A stretch of 64,000 bases of DNA from Clostridium_AT radicumherbarum. GTDB taxonomy: Bacteria > Bacillota > Clostridia > Clostridiales > Clostridiaceae. The stretch's first letter is position 1. Each line of letters begins with the position of its first letter. A model generated the notes under the pieces. It did no database searches. It was not told where the DNA came from and was given only the letters and a program-made list of their open reading frames with translations. The DNA is taken from positions 1 through 64,000 of the forward strand of contig NZ_JBJHZY010000001.1 in assembly GCF_045310525.1 (NCBI RefSeq), written 5' to 3'. Position numbers and translations under genes: made by a program. Positions 33,484 to 41,048 of the stretch are shown here, in pieces.

Positions 33484-35025
33484 ATGAAAAATATATTAGG
33501 CAGAGAAATTCCTGAATTTATTGAAGGCTATGGCAAGGTTAAGCTCTTTCAGGGAGCCTTTTCAAATATGGGAACTAAGGAAAGAAAAGCAGTAAAAGCA
33601 AATTCAGCTATTCCTAATGATAAAAAATTATTAGAGAGTATAGATGAGGTAATAGACAGGCTTAATTTAAAGGATGGAATGACAATATCCTTTCATCATC
33701 ATTTAAGAAATGGTGATTATGTATTAAACATGGTACTAGAAGCCATAGCTAAAAAAGGTATTAAAGATATTACAGTTGCAGCAAGCTCAATATTCCCTAT
33801 ACATGCTCCAATGGTAGAATTAATTAAAAATGGTACTATAACAGGGATATATGCAAATTATATGTCAGGACCTGTGGCAGATGCGGTTTCTAAAGGCTAT
33901 CTTAAGAAATGTGCTGTTATGCATACTCATGGAGGAAGGCCAAGGGCAATAGAAAGCGGAGACCTGCATATAGACGCAGCATTTATTGCTGCTCCTACTG
34001 CTGATACCTATGGAAACATTAATGGAGTTCAAGGTAAATCAGCCTGTGGTGCCCTAGGCTATGCAGTATCAGATGCGGAATTTGCAGACAAGGTAGTTGC
34101 AGTAACTGATAATTTAGTACCTTATCCAGCCTGTCCTATAGAAATAAGCCAAATTTATGTTGACTATGTAGTTTCGGTTGATTCTATAGGAAATCCTGAA
34201 GGTATTGTATCAGGAACTACAAGAATTACAAAGGACCCTGTTGGCCTTAAAATAGCTAAAATGGCCGCTGAGGTTATTAAGGCTTCTGGACTTATAAAAG
34301 ACGGCTTATCCTTCCAGACAGGTGCAGGTGGAACATCACTTGCAGTGGCAGCAGAGCTTAAAAATATAATGAAAAAAGATAAGGTAGTAGGAAGCTTTGC
34401 AGCTGGAGGCTCAACTGGATATATTGTTGAAATGCTTGAGGAAGGCTTATTTAATAGCATACTAGACGTGCAGTGTTTTGATTTAAAGGCAGTAGAATCC
34501 TATAGAGATAATCCAAAACATCAGCCAATGTCTGCTTCTATGTATGCAAATCCTCATAATAAGGGAGCAGTTGTTAATAATTTAGATATTATGATACTAG
34601 GTGCTACTGAAATAGATACAGACTTTAATGTAAATGTTACTACAGGTTCAAACGGAGTTATTATGGGAGGTTCTGGCGGACATAGTGATACTGCTGCAGG
34701 GTCTAAGCTTGCAATAATAGTTACTAACTTAGTTAAAGCAAGGCTTCCTATAATTAAAGACAAGGTTACAACTATAACTACTCCAGGTGAAAGCATAGAT
34801 GTAATAGTTACTGAAAGAGGTATAGCAGTTAATCCTAGAAGGCAGGATTTAATAGATAAGTTAAAGAAAACTAATCTTCCTGTTATGACTATAGAAGAAC
34901 TTAAAAATTTAGCAGAAAAAATGACAGGTAAACCAAAGGACATCCAGTTTTCTGAGGATATTGTGGCAGTAGTTGAATATAGAGACGGCACTGTTATAGA
35001 TGTAGTTAAAAAGGTTATTGAATAA
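33484..35025 (+). CDS. citF: Citramalate CoA-transferase (lyase alpha subunit)
   Basis: Exchanges acetyl-ACP with citramalate to give citramalyl-ACP and free acetate. The 513 residues match the alpha subunit. Motifs SFHHHLRNGDYVLNMVLEAI near the start and GSGGHSDTAAGS near the end are typical. It follows citE by 14 nt. A strong hairpin lies in the spacer before citC. Confidence 0.94.
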   Translation: MKNILGREIPEFIEGYGKVKLFQGAFSNMGTKERKAVKANSAIPNDKKLLESIDEVIDRLNLKDGMTISFHHHLRNGDYVLNMVLEAIAKKGIKDITVAASSIFPIHAPMVELIKNGTITGIYANYMSGPVADAVSKGYLKKCAVMHTHGGRPRAIESGDLHIDAAFIAAPTADTYGNINGVQGKSACGALGYAVSDAEFADKVVAVTDNLVPYPACPIEISQIYVDYVVSVDSIGNPEGIVSGTTRITKDPVGLKIAKMAAEVIKASGLIKDGLSFQTGAGGTSLAVAAELKNIMKKDKVVGSFAAGGSTGYIVEMLEEGLFNSILDVQCFDLKAVESYRDNPKHQPMSASMYANPHNKGAVVNNLDIMILGATEIDTDFNVNVTTGSNGVIMGGSGGHSDTAAGSKLAIIVTNLVKARLPIIKDKVTTITTPGESIDVIVTERGIAVNPRRQDLIDKLKKTNLPVMTIEELKNLAEKMTGKPKDIQFSEDIVAVVEYRDGTVIDVVKKVIE

Positions 35026-35040
35026 AAAAATCCTTTTAGA

Positions 35041-35073
35041 TTAACCTAGGCCGCTGCAGTGGACCTAGGTTAA
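35041..35073 (+). other. Long hairpin between citF and citC
   Basis: ttaacctagg (35041-35050) pairs with cctaggttaa (35064-35073); the inner bases ccgctgcagtgg extend the stem with cc/gg, leaving a single bulged A. No T-run follows. This is the third strong U-less hairpin in an operon spacer of the window (compare 3791 and 29367). Confidence 0.75.
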
Positions 35074-35103
35074 CTAACCAGTGTTTCTGATGGAGGGAAA
35101 GCT

Positions 35104-36144
35104 ATGTATAACATGGAAGTACAAGAAGTAAATTTAAAGGATGAGAAGGAGCTAAAAGAAGTAGAGAAGTTTCTTGAAAGGTTCGATCTCATTTTAGATA
35201 AGGATGTAGATTATACCATAGTTATAAGGCAAGAAGAAATTATTAAAGCCACCTGCTCCAAGTCTCGTAATGTACTTAAATGTTTTGCAGTAGATAAGGA
35301 GCTTAGAGGAGAGGGGATAACTTCTACTCTAATTTCCAATTTAATAGATAAACTCTTTGAAGAAGGTGTTTATCACAGCTTTATATTTACAAAGCCTGAA
35401 AATATAGGAATCTTCTCTTCATTAAATTATAAGCTGCTTCATGAGGTGAAGAAGGTAGCTCTTTTAGAAAATGGAATTTATAATATAAACAGCTATTTAG
35501 ACAAATTAATTAAAAACTATAATATAGATAATAGTAAAAAAGCTGCAATTGTAATGAACTGCAATCCTTTTACCTTAGGACATAAATATCTAATTGAAAA
35601 AGCGGCTTCAGAAAATGAAAGTGTTATAGTTTTTATGGTAGAAGAGGATAGATCTCTATTTCCATTTAATATTAGATATGAATTAGTTAAGAAAGGTACA
35701 GAGCATTTAAAAAATGTTACTGTAATACCTGGAGGAGAATATATTATTTCTTCAGCTACTTTTCCCTCCTATTTTCTCAGAGAAGAAAATGATAGACTTA
35801 CAGCATATACAGAACTGGACGCTGGGATCTTTGGAAAGTATTTTTGCAGAAGGCTTAATATAGAAAGAAGATATGTTGGAACAGAGCCCTATGATAAGGT
35901 CACAAACAGCTATAATGAAGCATTAATAAATACTTTAAAAAATTATGAGGTTGAGGTAAGACTTACTCCACGTAAAAGCTTAGGTGGAAGTGCTATAAGC
36001 GCTTCCAGAGTAAGACAGCTTATTAAAGAAGATAATTTCACTGAGCTTAAAAATATACTTCCTGAGGTAACGCTTGAATTTTTAAGTAGTGGAAAAGGTA
36101 GAGAGATTATTGAAAAAATAAAAATAAGCAACTCACCACACTAA
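35104..36144 (+). CDS. citC: [Citrate/citramalate (pro-3S)-lyase] ligase
   Basis: Acetylates the thiol of the lyase prosthetic group with ATP and acetate, switching the enzyme on. Residues about 20-125 are a GNAT-like domain (CFAVDKELRGEGITSTLI). Residues about 145-340 are a nucleotidyltransferase domain with the HxGH-like signature NPFTLGHKYLIEKA and the later ISASRVRQL. The length of 346 is normal. GGAGGGAAAG precedes the ATG. Confidence 0.94.
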   Translation: MYNMEVQEVNLKDEKELKEVEKFLERFDLILDKDVDYTIVIRQEEIIKATCSKSRNVLKCFAVDKELRGEGITSTLISNLIDKLFEEGVYHSFIFTKPENIGIFSSLNYKLLHEVKKVALLENGIYNINSYLDKLIKNYNIDNSKKAAIVMNCNPFTLGHKYLIEKAASENESVIVFMVEEDRSLFPFNIRYELVKKGTEHLKNVTVIPGGEYIISSATFPSYFLREENDRLTAYTELDAGIFGKYFCRRLNIERRYVGTEPYDKVTNSYNEALINTLKNYEVEVRLTPRKSLGGSAISASRVRQLIKEDNFTELKNILPEVTLEFLSSGKGREIIEKIKISNSPH

Positions 36145-36162
36145 ATTAAAAAATAATACTTA

Positions 36163-36200
36163 AAAAGCACCCTTACCATACAAAAGGTAAGGGTGCTTTT
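36163..36200. terminator. Bidirectional terminator between citC and glgP
   Basis: aaaagcacccttacc (36163-36177) pairs perfectly with ggtaagggtgctttt (36186-36200). T-runs are present on both strands, so it can end both the rightward citC transcript and the leftward glgP transcript. Confidence 0.93.
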
Positions 36201-36235
36201 GTTAATGTATATAATTATAAGGGGAATCAAAAGTT

Positions 36236-37849
36236 TTATTTAATATATAGCTTATTATAATATTCTTCAAGCATTCTCTTAGTAGAAAAGGCATCCTTTG
36301 TAGTTCTTATGCTTTCCTTCATCATTTCTACCCACTTTGCATTATTATTGTAATAGGTAGGCACTACCTTATTTAATAAAACATCATATAGGGCTTCTTT
36401 GTCGTGCTCATTAATATCTGGAACTTCTCCTTCAGAAACGCCATCTCCAAATTGCCAGCCATTAACGCCATCAATGCATGCCTCTGGCCACCAGCCATCA
36501 AGTATGGAACAATTAAGCACGCCATTCATAGCAGCTTTCATTCCTGAGGTACCTGAAGCCTCCAAAGGTCTAATTGGATTATTAAGCCAAATATCAGAGC
36601 CTCTAGTAAGCATTCTGCCGATGTTCATATCATAGTTTTCGAGGAATACTACTGCCTTTGGATATTTTTTCATCATGGCAACTAAGTTAGCAACTATTTC
36701 CTTACCTGTATCATCTAGTGGATGAGCTTTACCGGAGAAAACTATTTGGATTTTACCTTCTTTAAGATAAGGTTCAATAATTTCTCTATTACTAAAGATT
36801 AAATCGCTTCTCTTATAAGGAGCTGCTCTTCTTGAAAAGCCTATTAGTAATTTATCTGCATCAAGCTCTATTCCTGATCTATCTTTAATAAAGGCTATTA
36901 GTTCTCTCTTAACTTCCATATGTGCAGACCAAAGATCTACATCTGATTGATAAGCCTTTGTTATTCTTTCATCTACCCAGGTAGGAGTGTGGATAGCATT
37001 TGTTATTCCTATTATTTCAGAACGGCCAGCAACATCCTTCCACATTTTATTAGCTGTTTCTGCATGAAGCTGTGCAACTGCATTAGCCTTTCTTGAAAGT
37101 CTTAGACCTGCTACTGTCATGTTAAAGGGACTACCGCCAAGTCTAATCATTTGATCTTTAGTAAGACCATTAAAGGCTCCCATGTATTCAAGCTTGTCAA
37201 TTGGGTGAGATTCGTTTCCTTGAATTATTGGAGTATGTGTTGTAAATACAACCTCATCTCTAGTAGCCTTCCAAGCTTCTTCAAAGCTTAAACCAGAGCA
37301 CATTTTTTCTCTTATTAGCTCTATTGCAGCTAAATCAGCATGTCCCTCATTAAAATGATAAACATCAACAGGTATCTCAAGTGCTCTTAGAGCTTTAACT
37401 CCACCTATACCAAGCACAATTTCCTGAGCTATCCTTTCTTCTCCAAACCAGCCGTAAAGCTGTCCAGTTATCCACTGCTCACTGTTTTCAGGAATATCAG
37501 TATCTAAAAGATATAATGGATTATTTCCAAACTCTTCAGTTTTCCATACCTTACATACTACATCCACATTTCTTATTTTAACAGTAACCTTAACACCGGT
37601 GTCCTCTAAGAAGTCATATTTATAGTTTTTATAAGCATCATAAGGCCTGCCATCTGCTCCAATTACTTGATCGCCGTAGCCTTGCTTCCACTTTAAACCT
37701 ATTGCTACTAGAGGAAGCTCTAAATCCTTAGCACCTTTTAAATGATCCCCTGCAAGTATTCCAAGTCCACCTGCGTACATTTTAAAGTCAGAATGAAGTC
37801 CATATTCCATGCAGAAATATGCAACCCTTGGAAGTTTTTTAATATCCAT
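36236..37849 (-). CDS. glgP: Alpha-glucan phosphorylase (short GT35 form)
   Basis: Releases glucose 1-phosphate from glycogen-like glucans, using pyridoxal phosphate. The 537 residues are the short family form, well below the about 800 of classical glycogen phosphorylase. Seen motifs: MYAGGLGILAGDHLKGAKDL near the N-terminus, VYHFNEGHADLA, and EASGTSGMKAAMNG holding the PLP lysine. AAAGGAGG precedes the ATG. It stands alone, facing away from the TPR gene at 38038. Confidence 0.93.
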   Translation of the reverse strand: MDIKKLPRVAYFCMEYGLHSDFKMYAGGLGILAGDHLKGAKDLELPLVAIGLKWKQGYGDQVIGADGRPYDAYKNYKYDFLEDTGVKVTVKIRNVDVVCKVWKTEEFGNNPLYLLDTDIPENSEQWITGQLYGWFGEERIAQEIVLGIGGVKALRALEIPVDVYHFNEGHADLAAIELIREKMCSGLSFEEAWKATRDEVVFTTHTPIIQGNESHPIDKLEYMGAFNGLTKDQMIRLGGSPFNMTVAGLRLSRKANAVAQLHAETANKMWKDVAGRSEIIGITNAIHTPTWVDERITKAYQSDVDLWSAHMEVKRELIAFIKDRSGIELDADKLLIGFSRRAAPYKRSDLIFSNREIIEPYLKEGKIQIVFSGKAHPLDDTGKEIVANLVAMMKKYPKAVVFLENYDMNIGRMLTRGSDIWLNNPIRPLEASGTSGMKAAMNGVLNCSILDGWWPEACIDGVNGWQFGDGVSEGEVPDINEHDKEALYDVLLNKVVPTYYNNNAKWVEMMKESIRTTKDAFSTKRMLEEYYNKLYIK

Positions 37850-37896
37850 AATTTCCTCCTTTTCCTTTAATCCTAATTTTATATTTATTTAATAAG

Positions 37897-37925
37897 ATTA
37901 TACACTTTAATAATTCCGTGTGCAA
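37897..37925 (-). promoter_or_regulatory. Sigma-A promoter of glgP
   Basis: On the minus strand TTGCAC (37920-37925) and TATAAT (37897-37902) are separated by 17 bp, about 50 nt before the glgP start. Confidence 0.8.
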
Positions 37926-37934
37926 GCGATTGCA
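37921..37934. promoter_or_regulatory. Probable CcpA catabolite-response element (cre)
   Basis: tgcaagcgattgca reads TGCAA-TCGC-TTGCA on the other strand and fits the cre pattern TGNAANCGNNNNCA in both directions. It overlaps the -35 box of glgP, the position expected for repression by CcpA on preferred sugars. CcpA control is inferred. Confidence 0.7.
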
Positions 37935-38037
37935 TAAAAATATTAAGTGTTTTTTCTCTCTATAAAATAAATCGCTGTATTTAGTAAATTATGTAGTATA
38001 ATTAATTTAATATCTAATTAACATTTGGAGGATTTAT

Positions 38038-38775
38038 ATGTTCAGGAAGTTTTCTATGGGGAGAAAAATAATTATATTTGCTATTGCAGCAGCAATTGGC
38101 ATTGGAATAATAGTTTATAATGGTGTGAGCAATTGGAAAATTGCTCAGCTTAAAATAAAAAATAGCAGCGTCAGTGGAGAAATAACAGCTGCTAATAGTA
38201 ATAAGGAGGCCTTGGATAAGGAAAAGCAGCTAAGTGAAGAAGCGGCGAATAAAAAAGAAGAAGAAGCTAAAAAGGCTGAACTAGAAAAACAGCTGGAAGA
38301 AAAATACCAAACAGCTTTTACAGACTTCCACAGTAAAAAGTACAGTACTGCTATAACATTAGCTGACGAAATTATAAATGCAGACAATAATTTTTACAAG
38401 GCCTATAGTATTAAGGGAATTGCCCTATGCTATTCAAACAAATACATAGAAGGCATGAAAAATATTGATAAAGCTTTAGAAATAAAAAGTGATTATGGCT
38501 ACGGACTCTTTAATAAGGCACTGGCACTAGAGCTTTATGCTCATTATGATGATGCCCTTGTTTGGTATGATAAGGCTTTATCAGTAGAAAACAATTATAT
38601 TTGGAGTTATTATGGTAAAGCTAGTATATATGGAAGAAAAGGTGATGTTCCAAACACCATTAAAAACTTACAAACAGCAATAAACATTGACAGCAGCGTA
38701 AAGGAACTTGCAAAAGAGGAACCTGACTTTAATAATGTTAGAAATAGTAAAGAATTTCAGCAGCTCCTTAAGTAG
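38038..38775 (+). CDS. Membrane-anchored TPR protein
   Basis: A 245-residue protein with a membrane segment at residues about 10-28, a Glu/Lys-rich coiled-coil stretch at about 55-85, and tetratricopeptide repeats from about 90 to the end (for example YKAYSIKGIALCYSNKYIEG, then GLFNKALALELYAHYDDALV). TPRs mediate protein contacts; no partner is indicated. GGAGG precedes the ATG. It is monocistronic. Confidence 0.75.
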   Translation: MFRKFSMGRKIIIFAIAAAIGIGIIVYNGVSNWKIAQLKIKNSSVSGEITAANSNKEALDKEKQLSEEAANKKEEEAKKAELEKQLEEKYQTAFTDFHSKKYSTAITLADEIINADNNFYKAYSIKGIALCYSNKYIEGMKNIDKALEIKSDYGYGLFNKALALELYAHYDDALVWYDKALSVENNYIWSYYGKASIYGRKGDVPNTIKNLQTAINIDSSVKELAKEEPDFNNVRNSKEFQQLLK

Positions 38776-38782
38776 AATTAAG

Positions 38783-38822
38783 CAAATATAAGCATAAATA
38801 AATGCTTATATTTGTTTTTTTT
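38783..38822 (+). terminator. Terminator after the TPR gene
   Basis: caaatataagcat (38783-38795) pairs perfectly with atgcttatatttg (38802-38814), followed by TTTTTTTT. Confidence 0.95.
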
Positions 38823-38915
38823 ATAGTCAGCATAGCAGAATTCCGCGCAGCTTCTTTATTTTGAATATTGCACTGTAGCCTTTTAAAGGGTAATTTTACT
38901 TTGCAGACTAATACC

Positions 38916-38944
38916 TTGACATACATGAATTTATACATTATAAT
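38916..38944 (+). promoter_or_regulatory. Sigma-A promoter of fruR-fruK
   Basis: TTGACA (38916-38921) and TATAAT (38939-38944) with 17 bp between them, a perfect consensus promoter. Confidence 0.92.
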
Positions 38945-38950
38945 TTTAAC

Positions 38951-38989
38951 AAATAATCATAAATAATCACACATGAGCATAAATAATTA
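38951..38989 (+). promoter_or_regulatory. Phased direct repeats, probable FruR operator
   Basis: aaataatca occurs at 38951 and 38961, and aaataatta at 38981, that is at spacings of 10 and 20 bp on one helix face. The repeats begin at the predicted transcription start, just before a DeoR-type repressor gene. DeoR-family repressors often bind direct repeats, so autoregulation is inferred. Confidence 0.6.
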
Positions 38990-39008
38990 ATGAAAAGAGC
39001 TGTTGTGC

Positions 39009-39785
39009 ATGTTTTCTGAAGAAAGACAAATTAAAATATCAGAGCTGTTAAAAGAAAAAAGCAGTATTAAGGTAAATGAATTATCAAATGTTTTTAAGGT
39101 ATCTGAATCAACAATTAGAAGAGATCTGCAGGAAATGGAAGCGAAAGGATTCTTGGCGAGAACTCATGGTGGAGCAGTAAGTAAGGAAAAAGCTATTTTT
39201 GAGCCTAGCTTTAAAGAAAAAGAAGATAAAAGGTATATTGAAAAATTATATATTGGTAAAATAGCTGCAGCCATGATTGAGGATGGAGATACAATAATAC
39301 TGGATTCAGGAACTACAACACTGCAGCTGGCAAAGTGTATTAAAGCTAAGAATATTACTGTAATAACAAATTCCATAGATATTGCCTCAGAGCTTTCTAA
39401 TAGAAACGATATAGAGATTATTGTAACTGGGGGAGCCTTTAGAATAACTACAAGAGCTTTAGTTGGACCAATTTCAGAAGGGGTATTAAAGAATTTTAAA
39501 GTGGATAAGGCCTTTATTGGGGCAAATGGCATATCTATTAAAGAAGGTATTACTACTCCTAATCTTCTGGAAGCTCATATGAAAAGGGAAATGATGAAGG
39601 CAGCCGGCAAGGTTATATTAGCCGCTGACAGCTCCAAGTTTAATCAAGTAAGCTTTGCAGTAATAGGTCCAGTTACGGCCGTCGATTTAATAATTACAAA
39701 TTCTGATTTAAATGAAAATGTTGTTAAGGAATATAAAGACATAGGAGTTGAAATTATTAAGAAAGGGAATGAAGAATTATGGTAA
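39009..39785 (+). CDS. fruR: DeoR-family regulator, probable fructose repressor
   Basis: 258 residues. An N-terminal DeoR helix-turn-helix (ERQIKISELLKEKSSIKVNE, then ESTIRRDLQEMEAKGFL, ending ARTHGGAV) is followed by a sugar-phosphate sensor domain with DSGTTTLQLAKCI. It overlaps fruK by 7 nt, so its likely effector is fructose 1-phosphate. ATG 39009 is chosen; the TTG at 39003 only adds two residues. Confidence 0.88.
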   Translation: MFSEERQIKISELLKEKSSIKVNELSNVFKVSESTIRRDLQEMEAKGFLARTHGGAVSKEKAIFEPSFKEKEDKRYIEKLYIGKIAAAMIEDGDTIILDSGTTTLQLAKCIKAKNITVITNSIDIASELSNRNDIEIIVTGGAFRITTRALVGPISEGVLKNFKVDKAFIGANGISIKEGITTPNLLEAHMKREMMKAAGKVILAADSSKFNQVSFAVIGPVTAVDLIITNSDLNENVVKEYKDIGVEIIKKGNEELW

Positions 39786-40708
39786 TTACAGTTACTCTTA
39801 ATCCTGCATTAGATAAGACTTTAACCATTGACAATTTTAATTTAGGCATAGTAAATAGAGCAGGAAGCATCAGATATGATATTGGGGGCAAAGGTATTAA
39901 TGTTTCTAAGGTATTGAAAAATTTTAATATTGATTCGGTCTGCACAGGCTTTTTAGGCGGGGTTTGGGAGAATTATTTTCAGGATGAACTTAAGAAACGA
40001 AAAATTGACACAAGCTTTGTTCATATAGAAGGAAGTACAAGGACAAACACAAAGGTAGTGGATTCAATAAACAAGGTTTATACTGATATAAATGAGGCAG
40101 GCCCAGAAATAACTAATGAAGAATTAAACTGTTTTTTAGAAAAATTTGAAGCACTTTGTAGTAAAGGTGACATTGTGGTGCTTTCTGGGGGAGTAAGCGC
40201 TTCCATTCCTATAGACATTTATGGAAAACTAATAAAGCTTGCAAAAAAGAAGGGCGCTGTTACAGTACTTGATGCAGATGGAGAGCTTTTAAAGCATGGA
40301 TTAAAGGAGAAACCTGATTTAATAAAACCAAATATCCATGAACTTCAAAAGTTAATGGACTTTCAAAAGGAAGATGAGGAAACAGTAATTAATGCAGCAA
40401 AGCAGCTTATTGAAACCGGGGTGAAAAAGGTGTTGGTATCCTTAGGGGAAAAAGGAGCCATTTATGTTACTAAAGCTGGTATAAATTCCTGTGAAGGCTT
40501 AAAGGTAAATGTAAAAAGCACTGTTGGAGCAGGAGATTCCATGGTAGCTGCCCTTGTTTACAGCTTAATAAACAGCTTAAGTGATGAAGAAACACTTGCC
40601 TTTGCCAATGCCTGCGGAGCGGCATCTGTTGAAACGGAAGGGACAGAGGCTTGTTCATTAGAGGAAGTAAATAAATTAGTACAAAAGGTTAAGATTAGGC
40701 ATATATAG
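39779..40708 (+). CDS. fruK: 1-Phosphofructokinase
   Basis: A PfkB-family kinase of 309 residues making fructose 1,6-bisphosphate from fructose 1-phosphate. MVITVTLNPALDKTL, GGKGINVSKVL and the ATP-site motif KSTVGAGDSMVAALVY with the catalytic Asp are present. The usual next gene, fruA (the fructose PTS transporter), is absent: a strong terminator follows. Tagatose 6-phosphate kinase is a close relative, but the FruR neighbour favours FruK. Confidence 0.9.
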   Translation: MVITVTLNPALDKTLTIDNFNLGIVNRAGSIRYDIGGKGINVSKVLKNFNIDSVCTGFLGGVWENYFQDELKKRKIDTSFVHIEGSTRTNTKVVDSINKVYTDINEAGPEITNEELNCFLEKFEALCSKGDIVVLSGGVSASIPIDIYGKLIKLAKKKGAVTVLDADGELLKHGLKEKPDLIKPNIHELQKLMDFQKEDEETVINAAKQLIETGVKKVLVSLGEKGAIYVTKAGINSCEGLKVNVKSTVGAGDSMVAALVYSLINSLSDEETLAFANACGAASVETEGTEACSLEEVNKLVQKVKIRHI

Positions 40709-40739
40709 ATTAATAATTGTATATTTAAGTAATATTTAT

Positions 40740-40786
40740 AAGGACTTGTGAACTATTTTTTAGTGTAGTTTCACAAGTCCTTTTAT
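40740..40786 (+). terminator. Terminator after fruK
   Basis: aaggacttgtgaact (40740-40754) pairs with agtttcacaagtcctt (40767-40782) with one bulged base, followed by TTTTATTAT. Confidence 0.92.
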
Positions 40787-40862
40787 TATAAGAAATGGAA
40801 TTAAATAAAAAGTATTTATATTTTTACTAATTTATGTTAACATATAGTTAATGCTCTAAAAG

Positions 40863-40868
40863 TTGACA
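40863..40868 (+). promoter_or_regulatory. Possible promoter (-35 box) of the RHS gene
   Basis: TTGACA lies at 40863-40868, about 30 nt before the riboswitch. The matching -10 region is poor (A/T-rich taacaaatt around 40884-40892), so only the -35 element is convincing. Confidence 0.4.
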
Positions 40869-40894
40869 ATTTATTCAATAATTTAACAAATTAA

Positions 40895-41030
40895 CATAGA
40901 AAATGGCAAATTTATCGAAAGATAAAGACGCAAAGCTGCGGGTCTAAAGGAGAAATCCTATGACAGCCGGGCTGCCTAAATGGAACCTATTTTTCATTTC
41001 TAATATCACGTCTTTGCCTTTGTCTATGGA
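40895..41030 (+). promoter_or_regulatory. Cyclic di-GMP-I (GEMM) riboswitch
   Basis: The aptamer (about 40899-40985) shows the hallmark elements in order: GGCAAA, a short stem closed by GAAA (tttatcgaaagataaa), GACGCAAAGC, GGGTCTAA, and ATGACAGCCGGGCTGCC. It lies in the leader of the giant RHS gene at 41049. A long-range stem catagaaaatggcaaa (40895-40910) with tttgcctttgtctatg (41013-41028), 14 of 16 pairs, would consume the GGCAAA element and thus compete with the ligand-bound fold. No U-tract terminator is seen; ON or OFF sign cannot be told. Confidence 0.92.
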
Positions 41031-41048
41031 ATTAATCAGGGGGTTATC

